The notes under the pieces are model-generated. The model ran no database searches. It saw nothing but the letters and a program-made list of their open reading frames with translations, and was not told the DNA's origin. From Methylobacterium nodulans ORS 2060 (GTDB lineage: Bacteria > Pseudomonadota > Alphaproteobacteria > Rhizobiales > Beijerinckiaceae): a DNA stretch of 64,000 bases. Where the stretch lies: contig NC_011894.1 in the NCBI RefSeq assembly GCF_000022085.1, positions 7,363,001 through 7,427,000 on the forward strand, read 5' to 3'. How positions within the stretch are numbered: position 1 is the stretch's first letter; each line of letters opens with the position of its first letter. Made by a program: the position numbers and the translations under genes. Shown one piece after another: positions 18,598 to 31,181 of this stretch.

Positions 18598-18969
18598 ATG
18601 CCTCAGGTGACGGTGAGCATTGCCGGGAAGACCTACCGCATGGCCTGCGGCGAAGGCGAGGAGGGCCATCTCGAAGAGCTGGCGCGCGGCTTCGACGCCC
18701 GCATCGGCGAGATGCGCAAGGCCTTCGGCGAGATCGGCGACATGCGCCTTCACGTGATGGCAGCGCTCACCGTCTCGGACGAGCTCGCCGAGATGCGCCG
18801 TCGGGTCGAGGCGCTGGAGCGCGAGACCGCGTCCCTGCGCGAGGCCGCGGCGGCGGCCGCCGCCGAGCGGGAGGCGGCGGAGGGGCGCATCGCCGAAGGC
18901 ATCGGCCGGGCGGCCGAGCGCATCGAGGCGGCAGTGCGCCGCCTCGCCCCGGGGCCGGCCGAAGCGTAG
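18598..18969 (+). CDS. zapA: Cell division protein ZapA
   Basis: 123 aa FtsZ-associated protein that bundles FtsZ filaments at the division ring. N-terminal globular head with the family pattern MPQVTVSIAGKTYRMACGEG and LEELARGFDARIGEMR, then a helix LHVMAALTVSDELAEMRRRV and a long Ala/Glu coiled coil used for tetramer formation. The C-terminal coil is somewhat longer than in E. coli ZapA. AGGAGAACGGG upstream is a good ribosome site. Downstream of zapA many bacteria carry 6S RNA; I could not identify one here. Confidence 0.92.
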   Translation: MPQVTVSIAGKTYRMACGEGEEGHLEELARGFDARIGEMRKAFGEIGDMRLHVMAALTVSDELAEMRRRVEALERETASLREAAAAAAAEREAAEGRIAEGIGRAAERIEAAVRRLAPGPAEA

Positions 18970-19241
18970 CCTCCGCCGGCGCGCGTCCGCGCGGCGGGCC
19001 CGGGCTCTCCCGCATTCCTCAGGCGAGAGCGACTTTAACCCCGCGCGCCTCGGTCTATGCGACGCGAGCGCAACACTGTGTCCTGCGAAGCACGTCGGTT
19101 TCGCAACCGCACAAGCGTGGCCGTTTTAAGCTTGGCTTTAGCCGGGGTGCGTTTACGGCTTGCCCATCGGTCCCGCCGTACGATGCGCGGCAGTTCACGC
19201 ATCGCTCCTCCCTCATGCCGAGAGTTCCTCACGAGGCTTCC

Positions 19242-19871
19242 ATGCGCCGCTTCGTCCCCGCTCTGGCTGCGCTCGCCTGCGCCGTCGCCGCCTGGGCGGT
19301 CCCCGCCGCCGCCTACGAGATCGACCCGCTCACCCGCCAGCCGCTCAACGAGGCGCTCACCGTCACGGTGCGCCCCTCGGCTTCGGCCGCCACGCCCGAG
19401 GCGATGGATGCCACGGTGCCCAAGCTCAGCCCGATCCTGCGCGAGACCGTGGCCTATAACGGCCCCTACGGCCCCGGCACGATCGTGGTCTCGACCTCGG
19501 AGCGCCGGCTCTACTACGTGCTCGGCGGCGGCCAGGCCCTGCGCTACGGTATCGGCGTCGGCCGGCCGGGCTTCACCTGGGGCGGCATGCAGAGCATCAC
19601 CATGAAGCGCGAATGGCCGGATTGGCGCCCGCCGTCCCAGATGCTCCGCCGCCGGCCCGACCTGCCGCGCTACATGAAGGGCGGCCCGGAGAATCCGCTC
19701 GGCGCCCGCGCCATGTATCTCGGCGGCACGCTCTACCGCATCCACGGCTCGAACGAGCCCGAGACGATCGGCACCGCCGTGTCCTCCGGCTGCATCCGCA
19801 TGACGAATGACGACGTCATCGACCTCTACAGCCGCACCAAGGTCGGCACCCGGGTGGTCGTGCAGCGCTGA
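19242..19871 (+). CDS. L,D-transpeptidase (YkuD family)
   Basis: 209 aa periplasmic peptidoglycan cross-linking enzyme. Signal peptide at 1-24 ends with AVPAAA. The YkuD domain covers about 78-207: TIVVSTSERRLYYVLGGGQA, then the catalytic motif with His168 in YRIHGSN and Cys184 in SSGCIRM. Such enzymes make 3-3 peptide links or attach proteins to peptidoglycan; alphaproteobacteria rely strongly on them. Start chosen at the ATG just before the signal peptide; an in-frame ATG at 19215 would add nine residues. A terminator follows. Confidence 0.95.
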   Translation: MRRFVPALAALACAVAAWAVPAAAYEIDPLTRQPLNEALTVTVRPSASAATPEAMDATVPKLSPILRETVAYNGPYGPGTIVVSTSERRLYYVLGGGQALRYGIGVGRPGFTWGGMQSITMKREWPDWRPPSQMLRRRPDLPRYMKGGPENPLGARAMYLGGTLYRIHGSNEPETIGTAVSSGCIRMTNDDVIDLYSRTKVGTRVVVQR

Positions 19872-19898
19872 CGCGCCGGACCGCGCGGCATCCCCTCG

Positions 19899-19925
19899 CA
19901 GGCCGGCGGCGACGCCGGCCTTTTT
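19899..19925 (+). terminator. Rho-independent terminator after L,D-transpeptidase gene
   Basis: AGGCCGGCG and CGCCGGCCT arms around a three-base loop, directly followed by TTTTT, 28 bp after the stop codon. The hairpin and U tract are both clear, and orientation fits the transpeptidase transcript. Confidence 0.9.
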
Positions 19926-19988
19926 CGTGGGGTGGGCTGTCCTGGAGCCGGCGATGCGTCGGCATCGGGCTGCGGCATCAGTTCACCC

Positions 19989-20215
19989 CGGCCGGGCCGC
20001 CCCTGACTGATGAAACCGGCCGACTGAGCGCTCCCTGCCGTGGCACCCTCAACGGCCCTCATGCTGAGGTGGCCGGCGCGAGCCGGCCCTCGAAGCACCC
20101 CGGACCGGTCTCCCATTCACCAGAATCTCGGACCAGCGTTCAGGCGTGCTTCGAGGCAGCCTGCGCGATCTGCGATCGCCAGCACCTCAGCATGAGGAGC
20201 GGCGCGCTTTCCACG
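19989..20215. repeat. Mosaic palindromic repeat (family 2, copy A)
   Basis: About 225-bp repeat shared with 27.50-27.75 kb. Perfect 15-bp arms CCTCATGCTGAGGTG (20057-20071) and CACCTCAGCATGAGG (20183-20197) enclose a core bounded by CCTCGAAGCAC and GTGCTTCGAGG (20088-20156). Outer flanks, such as CCGACTGAGCGCTCCC to the left and GCACGTCCG to the right, run in the same direction as in copy B, but the core is reverse-complemented. No coding sequence. The Nudix gene ends 77 bp beyond. Confidence 0.85.
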
Positions 20216-20291
20216 CACGTCCGTTTCGATCGAGACGGAGCGAGCGCCTTGGCGTGGCATGCTCCCTCTCGCCCGCAGAGCCGGTTTCGAT

Positions 20292-20906
20292 TCAGGCCGG
20301 GCCGGCGAACAGGTCCGGGCGGCGCAGGCGCAGGGTCTGGACGAGGACGAGCGTCTTCAGGTCGCGCAGGCCGCCCTGCTCCGCCATCGCCGCGAGTTCG
20401 GCGAGCGGCATCTCCACCACCACGATGTTCTCGTGCTCGGTGGCGAGCCCCCCACCCTCCCCGTCGCGGTCGGCGCTCCCGTAAGGGGCGAGGTAGAGAT
20501 CCATCAGTTCGGTCGAGATGCCCGGCATCGCGAAGGCCTGGGCGACCGGTTCGAGGGTCGAGAGCCGCACGCCCACCTCCTCGAAGGCCTCCCGGCGGGC
20601 GCAGGCCGCCGGGTCCGACTCGTCGAGGCATCCGGCCGGGGCTTCGAGGAGATTCTCGGCGCCGTCGACGAGGCAGGGCGGTGCCCGGAACTGGCGCACC
20701 AGCAGGGCGGTGCGGCGCTCGGGATCATAGGGCAGCACCGCGACCGCGCGGCCGTGGTCCTCGACCTCCCGGGTGATCGTGCCGCCATCCGCAAGCCGCA
20801 CTTCGGCGAGGAGATAGCGGCCCCAGCCCTCGTAGAGCGTGCGCGTGCCGACGATCCGGGGCCGGGTCGCGAGCGGGCTCCGGCGTGGGGCATCGGGGCG
20901 GGTCAT
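20292..20906 (-). CDS. Nudix hydrolase, NudK/ADP-ribose pyrophosphatase type
   Basis: 204 aa enzyme hydrolysing a nucleoside-diphosphate sugar. Nudix box GCLDESDPAACARREAFEEV at about 104-123; its first spacer is one residue shorter than the general pattern, the same as in E. coli NudK, which cuts GDP-mannose. Supporting segments: AVLPYDPERRTALLVRQFRA and AQAFAMPGISTELMDLYLA, seen in the ADPRase/NudK group. Substrate is therefore a sugar nucleotide, precise one open. ATG at 20906 chosen; 12 codons of open frame upstream are unsupported. Confidence 0.87.
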   Translation of the reverse strand: MTRPDAPRRSPLATRPRIVGTRTLYEGWGRYLLAEVRLADGGTITREVEDHGRAVAVLPYDPERRTALLVRQFRAPPCLVDGAENLLEAPAGCLDESDPAACARREAFEEVGVRLSTLEPVAQAFAMPGISTELMDLYLAPYGSADRDGEGGGLATEHENIVVVEMPLAELAAMAEQGGLRDLKTLVLVQTLRLRRPDLFAGPA

Positions 20907-21020
20907 GGGCAGTCTCGCGGTTGGAACGGTGGCCCGGCCCACCTCGCGGCAGCCGGCTCAAGGATGTCCAGGAGAAGTGGCCACCGGTTCTCCGTCCGGA
21001 CATCCGGCAAATCAAAAGCC

Positions 21021-21064
21021 TGGAGTTCTGTCAGGCGCTTCTCAAAGCGCCTGACAGAACTCCA
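21021..21064. repeat. Perfect 20-bp inverted repeat
   Basis: TGGAGTTCTGTCAGGCGCTT (21021-21040) and its exact reverse complement (21045-21064) around the loop CTCA. It ends six bases from the stop codon of the TusA-like gene. The arms are less GC-rich than nearby DNA and there is no T tract on either side; on the minus strand it would form a hairpin at the 3' end of the TusA-like mRNA. Confidence 0.9.
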
Positions 21065-21069
21065 AGCCG

Positions 21070-21333
21070 TCAAGGGCCGGCCGCATCGGGGCGCTCGCCC
21101 CGCCGGATCTCGAAGGTGAGGATGCCGTCCGCGACGGTCGCGGCGTCGAGCCGGTCGCCGGTCTCGTGCAGCAGGTGCGGGATGTCGATGGCGGCGAGCG
21201 GGTCCGTGCAGCGGACGACGAGACGGGCGCCGGGGCTCAGGCCGCGCAGGGCCTTGCGGGTGCGCAGCACCGGGAGCGGGCATTTGAGCCCGCGCAGGTC
21301 GAGGTCGTCAGGGTCGCTCACGCGGGGAGACAT
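21070..21333 (-). CDS. TusA/SirA-like sulfur-carrier protein
   Basis: 87 aa. N-terminal signature LDLRGLKCPLPVLRTRKAL at about 11-29 has the CPxP motif whose Cys carries a persulfide in TusA. The rest follows the two-layer fold: ARLVVRCTDPLAAIDIPHLL and TGDRLDAATVADGILTFEI. TusA-type proteins pass sulfur for tRNA thiolation, molybdenum cofactor or other thiol routes; which one is not shown by the neighbours (Nudix gene and a Tyr/Gly-rich protein). ATG at 21333. Confidence 0.88.
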   Translation of the reverse strand: MSPRVSDPDDLDLRGLKCPLPVLRTRKALRGLSPGARLVVRCTDPLAAIDIPHLLHETGDRLDAATVADGILTFEIRRGERPDAAGP

Positions 21334-21391
21334 CCATGCGAAACGGCCCGGCGCGGGCTGCGCCGGGCCGCCGTGCAGCCGGGGGCCGGGA

Positions 21392-21793
21392 TCAGTAGCC
21401 GTAATAGCCGTAAGCCGGATAGCCATAGGCCGGGTAGCCATAGGCCGGATAGCCGTAATAGCCATAGGCCGGGTAGCCGTAATAGCCGTAGCTCGGGGCT
21501 GCGCTCGCCGCGATGGCGCCGCCGATCAGGCCCAAAGCCGCGCCGGCCGCCAGGGCGCCGCCGACGTTCCGGCGGTAACCGTAGTGACGGTAGCCATAGC
21601 CGCGGTAACCGTAGCCGCGATAACCGCCGTAATAGGCGCCGCGATAGCGCACCTGATCGACGGTGGCGGGCGCGCCGGCGATTGCGGCCGAGGTCGCGGC
21701 CGGGAGCGGAGCCGCCTGCGCCGAGCCGATGAGACCGGCGCCGAGCGCCATGGCGGCTGTGCCGGCCAGGGCGAGGGACTTCATCCGGGACAT
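21392..21793 (-). CDS. Exported Tyr/Gly-rich repeat protein
   Basis: 133 aa, no known domain. Signal peptide at 1-27 ending GSAQAAP. A first low-complexity block at about 50-75 is built of YRGYGYRGYGYRHYGYRR, a Gly/Ala hydrophobic segment follows (ALAAGAALGLIGGAIAASAA), and the tail is perfect repeats of YGYPAYGYY, nine or so Tyr-Gly-Tyr units, up to the last residue. Aromatic/Gly repeats of this kind suggest a surface or matrix-type protein, or a phase-separating one. The nucleotide repeat in 21395-21500 is prone to length change. Divergence from gshA-side sequence; AGGAGAATG upstream. Confidence 0.75.
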   Translation of the reverse strand: MSRMKSLALAGTAAMALGAGLIGSAQAAPLPAATSAAIAGAPATVDQVRYRGAYYGGYRGYGYRGYGYRHYGYRRNVGGALAAGAALGLIGGAIAASAAPSYGYYGYPAYGYYGYPAYGYPAYGYPAYGYYGY

Positions 21794-22062
21794 GGATCAT
21801 TCTCCTGCTGTGGGGGCTCGGGCCTGTCGGCTCCTCGCGACCCTGTCGGGCACTAGAACGGTCAGGGACAGGTCTCGTTCCCTGTCCGGTCCCTCTTCCC
21901 TCGGGTCACGACAACCTCTGGACCGACGCGCCGTGTCGGCGGCTGCGTCATCCTGCCCAGCAGAGCAGAGAGGTTGTGCGGGAACTGTGCGGAAGCGCAC
22001 AGCCAAAGGTGCCGATGATACGATGGTGGAGGATTCGGTCCGGCCGCTGCGCCATCCCCGCC

Positions 22063-23430
22063 TCAGAAGGTGCAGGCGCCAAACGCCGGATCGACCGAAC
22101 CGTTCCACGGGCCCTCGTAGAGGGCGAGCAGATCCTCCGCCCGGGTCCGGCCGGCCGCGATGGCGTGGAGGGGCGCGAGATGGAGCGTCTCGTCGCGCCC
22201 CTGCGCGTCCCGGCGCCCCCTCGCGCGCAGTCCCGCCTCCGCGATGGCGAGCGCATCGCGAGCGACGTCGCGCAGGCGCCGCCCGGCGATCTCGGCCTCG
22301 AGCGCCCGGCGCGGCACCTCCGCCCGCAGCGCCTCGCGGGCGGCGGCGTCCCAGCCGTCGACGAGGTCGAGGGCCGCGTCGAGGGCCGCGTCGTCGTAGA
22401 GGAGCCCGACCCAGAAGGCCGCCTGGGCGGCGATCATGCCGGGGTCGCCCACATCGGCGCCGCGCATCTCGATGAAGCGCTTGAGGCGCACCTCCGGGAA
22501 GGCCGTTGAGGCGTGATTCGCCCAATCGGAGCGGGTGGCGCGCTCGCCCGGCAGGGCCGCGAGCCGCCCCTCCATCAGGTCGCGGAACGAGGCGCCGCTG
22601 ACATCGTGGTAGGTCTCCCCGCGCTTGACGAAGTACATCGGCACGTCGAGGAGCCAGTCCGCATAGGCCTCGTAGCCGAAGCCCGGCTCGAAGGCCCGCG
22701 GCAGCATCCCGGTGCGGTCGGGGTCGGTGTGGCGCCAGATCTCGGAGCGGAACGACAGGAAGCCGTTCGGCCGCCCGTCCGTGAAGGGCGAGTTGGCGAA
22801 CAAAGCCGTGGCGACGGGCTGCAGGGCGAGCCCGACGCGCATCTTGCGCACCATATCGGCCTCGGAGGCGAAGTCGAGATTCACCTGCACGGTGGCGGTG
22901 CGCAGCATCATGTCGAGGCCGAGGGTGCCGACCTTGGGCATGTAGCCCTTCATGATGCGATAGCGGCTCTTGGGCATCACGGGCGTCTCACCCCGCGTCC
23001 ATTTCGGGCTCATGCCGAGGGTGAGAAAGCCGATGCCGAGAGGATCGGCGGCCGCGCGCGCCGCATCGAGATGGCGGGCGAGCTCGATCGTCGTCGCGTG
23101 CACGTCGGGCAGCGGCGCGCCGGACAGCTCGAACTGGCCGCCGGGCTCGAGTGAGATCGCCCCGCCTCCCTGCGCGGCGGCGAGCCCGATCACCCGCCCC
23201 GCATCGACGATCGGCTCCCAGCCGGTCGCCTTCCGCACCCCGTCGAGCAGCGCGCCGATGCCGCGCTCGCCCTCGTAGGGCACCGGCGCGAGGGAGGCAC
23301 GGTAGAACGGCACCTTCTCATGCTCGGTGCCGATGACGAAGGCGTCCTTCGGCTTCTCGCCGGCCGCGAACCACTCGATCAGTTCGTCCCGCGTGGTGAG
23401 CGGGGTCGCGTCGGACTCGTCGCGCGCCAT
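22063..23430 (-). CDS. gshA: Glutamate-cysteine ligase, plant/alphaproteobacterial type
   Basis: 455 aa enzyme for the first step of glutathione synthesis (gamma-glutamylcysteine from Glu, Cys and ATP). Pieces typical of the GCS2 plant-like class: FVIGTEHEKVPFYRASLAPV near 32-51, GGAISLEPGGQFELSGAPLP near 90-109, GMSPKWTRGETPVMPKSRY near 143-161 and MRGADVGDPGMI near 325. Full length. Expressed alone; the second gene, gshB, is not here. Start at ATG 23430. Confidence 0.95.
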   Translation of the reverse strand: MARDESDATPLTTRDELIEWFAAGEKPKDAFVIGTEHEKVPFYRASLAPVPYEGERGIGALLDGVRKATGWEPIVDAGRVIGLAAAQGGGAISLEPGGQFELSGAPLPDVHATTIELARHLDAARAAADPLGIGFLTLGMSPKWTRGETPVMPKSRYRIMKGYMPKVGTLGLDMMLRTATVQVNLDFASEADMVRKMRVGLALQPVATALFANSPFTDGRPNGFLSFRSEIWRHTDPDRTGMLPRAFEPGFGYEAYADWLLDVPMYFVKRGETYHDVSGASFRDLMEGRLAALPGERATRSDWANHASTAFPEVRLKRFIEMRGADVGDPGMIAAQAAFWVGLLYDDAALDAALDLVDGWDAAAREALRAEVPRRALEAEIAGRRLRDVARDALAIAEAGLRARGRRDAQGRDETLHLAPLHAIAAGRTRAEDLLALYEGPWNGSVDPAFGACTF

Positions 23431-23686
23431 GCGCCACCTCGTCGTCGGTTGTTCTGAGCCCAGCGGAGGGAGGCGCGCGCCCGTCCCGCCCCGCCGAAAC
23501 GGTCGCGCTTAGATAGGCCGGTGCTTGGTGCGCCGCAACGCAGCCCCGGCAGCGACGATCGTGCGCGATCGATCGCCGGCCTGTTCACCGCTTGTTTACC
23601 GCAGGACCAGATCGCCGCGCAGCCCCCTTTGACTGCGAACGGACGACGAACAAACATGGTCCCTACAGCGAACGAGGGCCGCTTCG

Positions 23687-23791
23687 ATGATCCTACGCAA
23701 GATCCTCCTCGGTGTCACGGAAATCGCCTCGATGGGGCTGCTCGCCGGCGCGGTGGCCTTCTGGGCCGTGGCGCTGGCGTCCCTGCATTGA
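23687..23791 (+). CDS. Possible 34-aa membrane miniprotein
   Basis: ATG at 23687 follows GAGGG with nine-base spacing and opens a 34-aa frame starting MILRKILLGVTEIASMGLLA with a single strongly hydrophobic span and a Lys/Arg N-terminus, ending in TGA. It lies 105 bp before dnaE on the same strand. No homologue recognised. The composition is what single-span small proteins show, but the length is too short to be sure. It sits inside a 466-bp gene-poor gap between gshA and dnaE in which I see nothing else. Confidence 0.4.
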   Translation: MILRKILLGVTEIASMGLLAGAVAFWAVALASLH

Positions 23792-23896
23792 GGCGGCGCC
23801 CCAGGCCCGAGATTCGTCCACAGCCTGTGGCCTGGCCGCACGTGACTCCGCCAGGCGCTCCCTGCAAAGCTCACCGGCCGGGTCGGGACAGGCGGA

Positions 23897-27382
<3,486 letters not shown>

Positions 27383-27398
27383 GGGCGCCCGGCCTCCC

Positions 27399-27853
27399 CT
27401 CGCCCGCTCTCCCCTTTCCCGGGTGCATGCAGCGCCAGCGGAATGCGACCGGGGATCCAGCGCGAGGACTCGCCGCGAAGCGGCTCAGTACATCATCCCA
27501 CCGGCCGGGCCGAGCCTGACGGATGACACCGGCTGACCGAGCGCTCCCGGCTGTGGCAGCCAACCCCGGCCCTCATGCTGAGGTGCTGGGCGATCGAAGA
27601 TCGCTCAGCCTCGAAGCACGCCTGAACGCTCGTCCAAGATCCTGCTCCTCCCAGATCGGGTGGCCGGGAGCACCGGTCCGGGGTGCTTCGAGGCCCGCTT
27701 CGCGGGCGCCTCAGCATGAGGAGCGGGGCGGCGTCCACGCACCTCGGTTGCTGTTCAGCCCCGTCGCCGAACACGGGCGCTTCGCGGCTTTCTGTGTGGA
27801 TCCCGGATCTCTTCCGCTGGCGCTGCATGCGCCCGGGACAGAGGGAGCGGGCG
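27399..27853. repeat. Nested composite repeat: family 2 copy B inside family 3 arms
   Basis: Fills the gap between dnaE and nhaA. Outer inverted arms at about 27428-27458 (TGCAGCGCCAGCGGAATGCG...) and 27798-27827 (...TTCCGCTGGCGCTGCA), extended by CCGGGTGCA / TGCGCCCGGG, belong to the family also seen at 32.04-32.18 kb. Inside lies a family 2 unit with arms CCTCATGCTGAGG (27571-27583) and CCTCAGCATGAGG (27709-27721) and core 27609-27692. Its core is the reverse complement of the core of copy A while its flanks are colinear with it. No gene in this interval. Confidence 0.85.
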
Positions 27854-27865
27854 GCAGGAACGGGA

Positions 27866-29065
<1,200 letters not shown>

Positions 29066-29123
29066 GGGGCCCCCTGCCAGGAATCCAGAGCTCGTTCAAC
29101 GCCGCGGGCGGATGCAAGGGCCT

Positions 29124-29777
29124 CTAGCCCGGCTGGAGCCGCCCCAGCGCCGCCCGCACCAGCGCGAGCGCGTCCTCGCTCGCCCACTCGGCCGGGCCCT
29201 TCATCACGCCGACCTCGCAGCCGGCCCTGTCGATGAGGATCGTCGTCGGCAGGCCGACCACCTCGCCGCTCTTCTGCAGCACCGGCAGCGCCCGGCCGGC
29301 CGGATCGGAATAATAGGCGAGCCGCGCGATCCCGTTCTCCCGCATCCAGGCCGGCGGCCGGTCGGGGTTGCGGGTGTCGACGTTGAGCGCCACGACCTCG
29401 AAGTCGGGGCCGCCGAGGGCGCCCTGGAGGCGGTCGAGGGCCGGCATCTCGGCCTTGCAGGGCGCGCACCAGGTCGCCCACAGGTTCAGGAGCACGGTCC
29501 TTCCTTTAAGGTCCTCGAGGCTGCGGGGCTCACCGTCGGGCCCGGTGAAGGCCAGGGCCGGCGCGGGCCTCGGGGCCGGATCGACCTGGAGGGCGGCCAC
29601 CTCCCCGCGGGCGAGCGGCGCCACCCGGGCGGCGGTCGCGGCGGCAGCCGCGCAGACGTCGCTGTTGCCCCCGCTGCGCGCGGCGTATAGGGCGGCCCCG
29701 AGGGCCAGCGCCGCGGCGAGCGCCCCGCCTCCCAAGGCGAGGCGCAGCGGCGTGACGGCGAGACGAGGTGCGGACAT
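29124..29777 (-). CDS. tlpA: TlpA-like membrane-anchored thioredoxin
   Basis: 217 aa thiol-disulfide oxidoreductase facing the periplasm. Signal anchor near 9-33; the thioredoxin fold (about 75-210) has [20 protein letters not shown] with the redox CxxC near 103-106 and cis-Pro in [11 protein letters not shown]. TlpA of Bradyrhizobium is needed for cytochrome aa3 maturation. The ATG at 29777 shares the palindrome CATG with the argH ATG on the other strand, so the two starts overlap by two bases head to head. Ends 58 bp before nhaA begins, on the same strand. Confidence 0.92.
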   Translation of the reverse strand: MSAPRLAVTPLRLALGGGALAAALALGAALYAARSGGNSDVCAAAAATAARVAPLARGEVAALQVDPAPRPAPALAFTGPDGEPRSLEDLKGRTVLLNLWATWCAPCKAEMPALDRLQGALGGPDFEVVALNVDTRNPDRPPAWMRENGIARLAYYSDPAGRALPVLQKSGEVVGLPTTILIDRAGCEVGVMKGPAEWASEDALALVRAALGRLQPG

Positions 29778-31164
29778 GAGCAACCGGATGTGGGGCGGGC
29801 GCTTCGCGAGCGGCCCCGCCGAGATCATGGAGGAGATCAACGCCTCCATCGGCTTCGACAAGCGCCTCGCTCCCCAGGATATCCGGGGCTCTCTGGCCCA
29901 TGTGGCGATGCTGGGGAAGACGGGGATCCTGCCGCAGGCCGATGTGGCGGCGATTCAAGCCGGCCTCAAGACGGTGCAGGCGGAAATCGAGTCCGGCGCC
30001 TTCACGTTCGCGCGTTCGCTCGAAGACATCCACATGAACGTGGAGAGCCGGCTGCGGGAGATCGTCGGCCCGGCGGCCGGGCGCCTGCACACCGCGCGCT
30101 CGCGCAACGACCAGGTCGCCACCGACATGCGCCTGTGGGTGCGCGACACCCTCGACGAACTCGACGCCCAGGCGGCCGACCTGCAGCGGGCGCTCGCCGA
30201 GACGGCGCTGAAACATGCCGGCACCGTGATGCCGGGCTTCACCCACCTGCAATCGGCCCAGCCCGTCACCTTCGGCCACCACCTCCTCGCCTATGTGGAG
30301 ATGCTGGCGCGCGACCGCGGCCGTTTTCGCGATGCGCGGGCGCGCCTCAACGAGTGCCCGCTCGGGGCCGCGGCTTTGGCCGGCACCTCCTTCCCCATCG
30401 ATCGGCACGCCACCGCAGCGGCGCTCGGCTTCGACCGGCCGACCGCGAACTCCCTCGATTCCGTGGCCGACCGCGACTTCGCCCTTGAGGCCCTCTCGGC
30501 CGCCGCGATCGCGGCCGTGCACCTGTCGCGCTTCGCCGAGGAGATCGTGATCTGGACCTCGGCCCAGTTCGGCTTCGTGAAGCTCTCCGACCGCTTCACC
30601 ACCGGCTCCTCGATCATGCCGCAGAAGCGCAATCCCGACGCCGCCGAGCTGGTGCGGGCGAAGGCCGGCCGGGTGATCGGCGCCCTGTCCGGCCTCCTCA
30701 TCGTCATGAAGGGGCTGCCGCTCGCCTATTCGAAGGACATGCAGGAGGACAAGGAGGGCACCTTCGATGCGCTCCAGACCCTCTCGCTGTGCTTGGCCGC
30801 CATGGCCGGGATGGTGCGCGACCTCGAACCCGTCCCGGAGATGCTGAAGGCCGCCGCGGGTTCGGGCTATGCCACCGCGACCGACCTCGCCGATTGGCTG
30901 GTGCGCGAACTCGGCCTGCCCTTCCGCGACGCCCACCACGTCACCGGCCGCCTCGTCGGCGTGGCGGCGGCGCGCGGCGTCGGGCTCGAAGCCCTCTCGC
31001 TGGCCGAGATGCAGGCCGAGGAGCCCCGCATCACGGCGGCGGTCTACGACGTCCTCGGCGTCGAGAACTCGGTGGCGAGCCGCACCAGTTATGGCGGCAC
31101 CGCACCCGCCAACGTGCGGGCCCAGGCGGAGCGCTGGCTCAAGGCGCTCTCCGAGACGAAATGA
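29776..31164 (+). CDS. argH: Argininosuccinate lyase
   Basis: 462 aa, last enzyme of arginine synthesis: argininosuccinate to arginine and fumarate. Signatures: NRMWGGRF at the N-terminus, [17 protein letters not shown] near 111-127, [20 protein letters not shown] near 155-174 and the fumarase-superfamily loop [12 protein letters not shown] near 277-288 with the catalytic Ser. The tlpA-argH pairing is common in alphaproteobacteria. Its start codon lies inside the tlpA start region; the upstream promoter must lie within the tlpA coding sequence. Confidence 0.97.
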   Translation: MSNRMWGGRFASGPAEIMEEINASIGFDKRLAPQDIRGSLAHVAMLGKTGILPQADVAAIQAGLKTVQAEIESGAFTFARSLEDIHMNVESRLREIVGPAAGRLHTARSRNDQVATDMRLWVRDTLDELDAQAADLQRALAETALKHAGTVMPGFTHLQSAQPVTFGHHLLAYVEMLARDRGRFRDARARLNECPLGAAALAGTSFPIDRHATAAALGFDRPTANSLDSVADRDFALEALSAAAIAAVHLSRFAEEIVIWTSAQFGFVKLSDRFTTGSSIMPQKRNPDAAELVRAKAGRVIGALSGLLIVMKGLPLAYSKDMQEDKEGTFDALQTLSLCLAAMAGMVRDLEPVPEMLKAAAGSGYATATDLADWLVRELGLPFRDAHHVTGRLVGVAAARGVGLEALSLAEMQAEEPRITAAVYDVLGVENSVASRTSYGGTAPANVRAQAERWLKALSETK

Positions 31165-31181
31165 CAGAACGGAGCCAACCC

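Noticed and set aside
18970..19241. Possible 6S RNA downstream of zapA
   Set aside because: The place is right, but I could not find the long rod with central bubble expected of 6S RNA; a covariance search would be needed.
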